Shown: piece after piece, positions 61,186 through 64,000 of the stretch
Layout: each line of letters opens with the position of its first letter
Numbering within the stretch: position 1 is the first letter of the stretch
From: Streptomyces cyaneochromogenes
Lineage (GTDB): Bacteria; Actinomycetota; Actinomycetes; Streptomycetales; Streptomycetaceae
Direction: 5' to 3'
Assembly: GCF_003963535.1 (NCBI RefSeq)
Contig: NZ_CP034539.1
Location: forward strand, 2,480,001-2,544,000
Length of the DNA: 64,000 bases
Program-made: the position numbers and the translations under genes
The notes under the pieces: generated by a model
What the model was told of the DNA's origin: nothing
Database searches by the model: none
Seen by the model: the letters and a program-made list of their open reading frames with translations, nothing else

Positions 61186-62298
61186 ATGGCAACCATGGCC
61201 GACGTCGCGCGGAGCGCCGGCGTCTCCGTGGCGACCGTCTCGCACGTGCTGAACGGCACCCGGCCGGTGCTGCCCCACACCCGCCAGGCGGTGCTGGACG
61301 CCATGGACGAGCTCGGCTACACGCCCAACACCCTGGCCCGTTCCCTGGTGACCTCCCGCACCCGGTCCATCGGGCTCGCGGTGTCGGCAATCAGCAACCC
61401 GTACTTCACGGAGATACTCCAGGGCGTCGAGGCCGCGGCCCTGGATCATGGCTACAGCCTGCTGATCGCCGACCCACATGACGATCCGGTGCATGAGCGC
61501 AAGGTCGTCCAGCTCCTGCACGAACGCCGGGTGGACGGCATGATCGTCGCGCCCTCCGCCGACCCGGGTGAACTGCTCGCCTACCTCGGGCGCCACAAGG
61601 TGCCGGCCGTCCTCCTCGACCGGGTGGTCGACAGCCCGGCGGACGGCTCGCAGCACTTCGACCAGGTCTGCGCCGACAGCGCCGACCCCGTGGCCCGGCT
61701 GGTCACCCATCTGGCCGGGCTCGGTCACCGGCGGATCGCGCTGATCGCCGGCCTGCCCGGACTCAGCACCACCAGCGAGCGACTCACCGGATACCGGAAC
61801 GGCATCGCAGCCGCCGGGCTCGCCCACGACGACCACCTCGTGGTGCACGGCGACTCCGAGTCGGCCGGTGCCGAACAGGCCACCGCGGCCCTGCTGTCAC
61901 TGGCCTCACCGCCCACCGCGCTCGTCACCGCCAACAACGCGATGACGATCGGCGCCCTGCGTGCCCTGCGCGACCGGGGTCTGTCCGTGCCGGACGACAT
62001 CGCGCTGTGCTGCTTCGACGACTTCGCCTGGGCCGATCTGTTCTCGCCCCGGCTCACCGCGATCGCCCAGCCAAGCAGGGACATCGGCGCCGAGGCGGTC
62101 CGTGTGCTGCTGGACCGTCTCGCCTCGCCGGAGCGGCCTGCCAGGACCGTGCGCCTGCCCTGCGCCTTCGTGCATCGCACCTCGTGCGGCTGCGCCGAGC
62201 AGCCGCGGGGGTCCGGGAAACCCGAGGGCACCGCCGAGCCCCTGACCTCCGCCAGTCCCGAACAGCCCCTGCCGTCCGTGAAAGGAACCGTCTCGTGA
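61186..62298 (+). CDS. LacI-family repressor
   Basis: This 370-residue protein has an N-terminal HTH (MADVARSAGVSVATVSHVLN, with hinge TPNTLARSLVTSRT) and a periplasmic-binding-like ligand domain at about 62-335 (NPYFTEILQGVEAAALDHGY, and CCFDDFAWADLFSPRLTAIA). The 35-residue tail is low complexity. It likely represses itself and the sugar kinase gene that overlaps it, through the palindrome at 61071-61100. The ligand is probably the kinase substrate or its phosphate. ATG at 61186 follows GGGAGGGATCCG. Confidence 0.92.
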   Translation: MATMADVARSAGVSVATVSHVLNGTRPVLPHTRQAVLDAMDELGYTPNTLARSLVTSRTRSIGLAVSAISNPYFTEILQGVEAAALDHGYSLLIADPHDDPVHERKVVQLLHERRVDGMIVAPSADPGELLAYLGRHKVPAVLLDRVVDSPADGSQHFDQVCADSADPVARLVTHLAGLGHRRIALIAGLPGLSTTSERLTGYRNGIAAAGLAHDDHLVVHGDSESAGAEQATAALLSLASPPTALVTANNAMTIGALRALRDRGLSVPDDIALCCFDDFAWADLFSPRLTAIAQPSRDIGAEAVRVLLDRLASPERPARTVRLPCAFVHRTSCGCAEQPRGSGKPEGTAEPLTSASPEQPLPSVKGTVS

Positions 62299-63206
62299 TA
62301 GTCGTCGCCGGTGAGGCCCTGATCGACCTGGTACCCCGGGGTACGGGCGCCCTCGCGAGCCTGAAGCCGGCGCTCGGCGGCGGCCCCTACAACACCGCCG
62401 TGGCCCTCGGCCGGCTCGGCTCCAGCACCGCCTTCTGCTCCCGGACCTCCTACGACGCGTTCGGTGAGGCTCTGCTCGACGGACTGCGGGAGGCCGGGGT
62501 GGATGTGTCGGGCGTGCAGCGCGGGATGGAGCCGACCACGCTCGCGGTCGCCACCATCGACGCGAACGGCTCGGCCGCCTACTCGTTCTATGTCGAGGGC
62601 ACCGCCGACCGGCTCTTCACCGCGCCCGAGGAGCTGCCCGCGCGGGCCCGCGCGGTCTCCTTCGGTACCTGCTCGCTCGTCCTGGAACCGGGGGCGAGCG
62701 CCTATGAGGAGCTGATGCGGAGCGCGGCCGCACAAGGGGTGTTCACCGCGCTCGACCCGAACATCCGGGCCGGTCTGATCCCGGACCCGGACGGCTACCG
62801 GGCGCGGTTCAAGAGCTGGCTGCCGTCGGTGTCGCTGCTCAAGCTCTCCGAGGAGGACGCGCTGTGGCTGGGCGGAACTCCGCGCGAGTGGCTGGCCGCG
62901 GGACCTGCGGCCGTCGTGATCACCCAGGGCGGTGACGGGCTGACCGCCTTCACTCGGGACGGCGCGGTGCGCTCCGTGCCGGGCGAGCAGGTCGACGTCG
63001 TGGACACGATCGGTGCGGGCGACACCGTGAACGCGGCCCTGTTGCACGGCCTGGCCGCCCAGGACGCCCTGTCCGCCGAGGCGCTCGTGGGACTGGGCGC
63101 CGACGGCTGGACACGGCTGTTGCGGTTCGCGGCGCGGGCTGCCGCGATCACCTGCTCCCGGGCGGGCGCCGAGCCGCCGTATGCCTCCGAACTGGGGGAC
63201 TTCTAG
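62295..63206 (+). CDS. PfkB-family sugar kinase, fructokinase-like
   Basis: This 303-residue kinase starts VVAGEALIDLVPRG. The N-terminal PfkB block is LGGGPYNTAVALGRLGSS and the C-terminal block DVVDTIGAGDTVNAALLHGL, where GAGD carries the catalytic aspartate. It phosphorylates a ketose or similar sugar in the cytosol; fructose is the most likely substrate, not proven. The GTG overlaps the LacI stop (GTGA), with AAAGGA upstream. A strong terminator follows. Confidence 0.9.
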   Translation: MIVVAGEALIDLVPRGTGALASLKPALGGGPYNTAVALGRLGSSTAFCSRTSYDAFGEALLDGLREAGVDVSGVQRGMEPTTLAVATIDANGSAAYSFYVEGTADRLFTAPEELPARARAVSFGTCSLVLEPGASAYEELMRSAAAQGVFTALDPNIRAGLIPDPDGYRARFKSWLPSVSLLKLSEEDALWLGGTPREWLAAGPAAVVITQGGDGLTAFTRDGAVRSVPGEQVDVVDTIGAGDTVNAALLHGLAAQDALSAEALVGLGADGWTRLLRFAARAAAITCSRAGAEPPYASELGDF

Positions 63207-63287
63207 GAGGCGTTGCTTTTCCGTTTCGCTGTTGAGGAGTCAAGGTCCGTCACGACCGCTTGGATCGGGCGGCTGACTGTGCAACGG

Positions 63288-63322
63288 ACGGCGCCCCGCG
63301 GTGAGTTCCCGCGGGGCGCCGT
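63288..63322. terminator. strong intrinsic terminator
   Basis: A perfect 14-bp GC-rich stem (ACGGCGCCCCGCGG and its complement) with a 7-base loop is followed by ACTTTTTC. It ends the LacI-kinase transcript and, lying between convergent genes, may also serve uvrA from the other side. Confidence 0.88.
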
Positions 63323-63359
63323 ACTTTTTCAGGATTTTCGGGCTCGTCGCCCGCCCTCC

Positions 63360-64000
63360 TCAGGCCTTGCGGGCCCGGGTGGTCTTCTTGGCGGGCGTCG
63401 CCTTCTTCGTGGCCTCGGCCGCCTTGTCGGTGGCCTTGTTGTTGGCCGCCTTGGTGGTCCTGGCCGCCTTCGTGGTCTTGGCCGTCGCGGTCTTCCGCGC
63501 CGTCGCTCCTGCCGCGACCGTCTTCTTGGCCGCCGTCCTGCGCGGGGCCTTCACCGAGGCCGCGTCGCTGATGCGGTCGGCGCCGAGGATCTCGCGCAGG
63601 AACTTGCCGGTGTGGCTGGCGGGCACCCCGGCGACCTGCTCGGGCGTGCCCTCGGCAATGACGAGGCCACCGCCGGCGCCGCCCTCGGGACCCATGTCCA
63701 CGACCCAGTCCGCGGTCTTGATCACGTCGAGGTTGTGCTCGATGACGATGACCGTGTTGCCCTTGTCGACCAGACCGGCGAGGACCTTCAGCAGCTTGCT
63801 GATGTCCTCGAAGTGCAGACCGGTGGTCGGCTCGTCGAGGACGTAGACCGTGCGGCCGGTGGAGCGCTTCTGCAGCTCGCTGGCGAGCTTCACCCGCTGC
63901 GCCTCACCGCCGGACAGGGTGGTCGCGGCCTGGCCGAGACGGACGTAGCCGAGACCGACGTCGTTCAGCGTCTTGAGATGGCGGTTGATCGCCGGAACGG
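63360..64000 (-). CDS. uvrA: excinuclease ABC subunit A, C-terminal part, with basic tail
   Basis: The frame runs off the right edge; 213 codons are visible. They hold the second ABC signature and Walker B of UvrA ([20 protein letters not shown], then [20 protein letters not shown], and the H-loop [17 protein letters not shown]). UvrA recognises DNA damage in nucleotide excision repair together with UvrB and UvrC. After the normal end ([12 protein letters not shown]) comes a tail of about 65 residues rich in Lys, Ala and Thr ([19 protein letters not shown]), resembling histone H1 tails. Confidence 0.95.
   Translation of the reverse strand, partial: VPAINRHLKTLNDVGLGYVRLGQAATTLSGGEAQRVKLASELQKRSTGRTVYVLDEPTTGLHFEDISKLLKVLAGLVDKGNTVIVIEHNLDVIKTADWVVDMGPEGGAGGGLVIAEGTPEQVAGVPASHTGKFLREILGADRISDAASVKAPRRTAAKKTVAAGATARKTATAKTTKAARTTKAANNKATDKAAEATKKATPAKKTTRARKA

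Overview
The window is high-GC actinobacterial DNA and almost certainly comes from a Streptomyces chromosome core. Supporting signs are the very strong third-position GC, frequent GTG/TTG starts, GTGA/ATGA stop-start overlaps, the sporulation regulator whiA in its usual uvrC-rapZ-yvcK-whiA cluster, an actinobacterial suf operon with sufR, and opcA beside zwf. From memory, the order of housekeeping genes matches the S. coelicolor stretch around SCO1909 to SCO1958; I could not run a search to confirm this.

Layout. 1-10 kb: an ArsR regulator with a (cut) SRPBCC gene, an antibiotic-biosynthesis-monooxygenase-domain gene behind a near-perfect SoxR box, a repeat-rich DUF3618 protein, dapA and dapD (lysine/diaminopimelate), an ECF-like sigma factor with a membrane partner, and a TetR/small-multidrug-resistance pair with twin operators. 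9-11 kb: two extracytoplasmic carbohydrate-related proteins (GH114-like lipoprotein, AbfB-domain protein). 11-17.6 kb: the complete suf Fe-S assembly operon (sufR-B-D-Rieske-C-S-U-T) with a SufR box and an iron-box-like site at its promoter. 17.7-18.5 kb: a decayed aminoglycoside acetyltransferase gene carrying an intergenic repeat. 18.5-24.7 kb: an ABC-2 type exporter, haem A synthase (ctaA), an adenylyltransferase-like gene, an amidohydrolase and haem O synthase (ctaB). 25-31.8 kb: the pentose phosphate operon tkt-tal-zwf-opcA-pgl. 32-38.8 kb: a sugar ABC importer (two permeases plus binding protein, no ATPase), an alpha-glucosidase and a second orphan binding protein. 38.9-42.6 kb: a PadR regulator co-transcribed with a MacB/FtsX-type ABC system. 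42.6-50.8 kb: a membrane protein, pgi, an MFS exporter, an RbpA paralogue, secG and the glycolytic set tpiA-pgk-gap. 51-64 kb: a secreted M14 carboxypeptidase, whiA-yvcK-rapZ-uvrC, an HTH protein, a LacI-regulated sugar kinase, and the 3' end of uvrA with a histone-like tail.

How it fits together. Most of the window is central carbon metabolism (upper pentose phosphate pathway, glycolysis), Fe-S and haem assembly, and lysine/cell-wall precursor supply, with scattered regulated sugar-uptake modules. The points most worth checking are: (i) a shared 23-bp operator in front of the alpha-glucosidase and in the padR/orphan binding protein divergent promoter, suggesting one regulon; (ii) an internally deleted aac(3) pseudogene carrying a repeat related to the inverted repeat pair at 31.9-32.1 kb; (iii) a short palindromic insertion with duplicated gene end that split an overlapping ABC gene pair; (iv) the SoxR, SufR, iron-box, TetR and LacI operators readable from sequence; and (v) an ABC permease with a beta-sandwich-like insert and a UvrA with a histone H1-like tail. 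I saw no CRISPR array, tRNA, rRNA, intact transposase or prophage.
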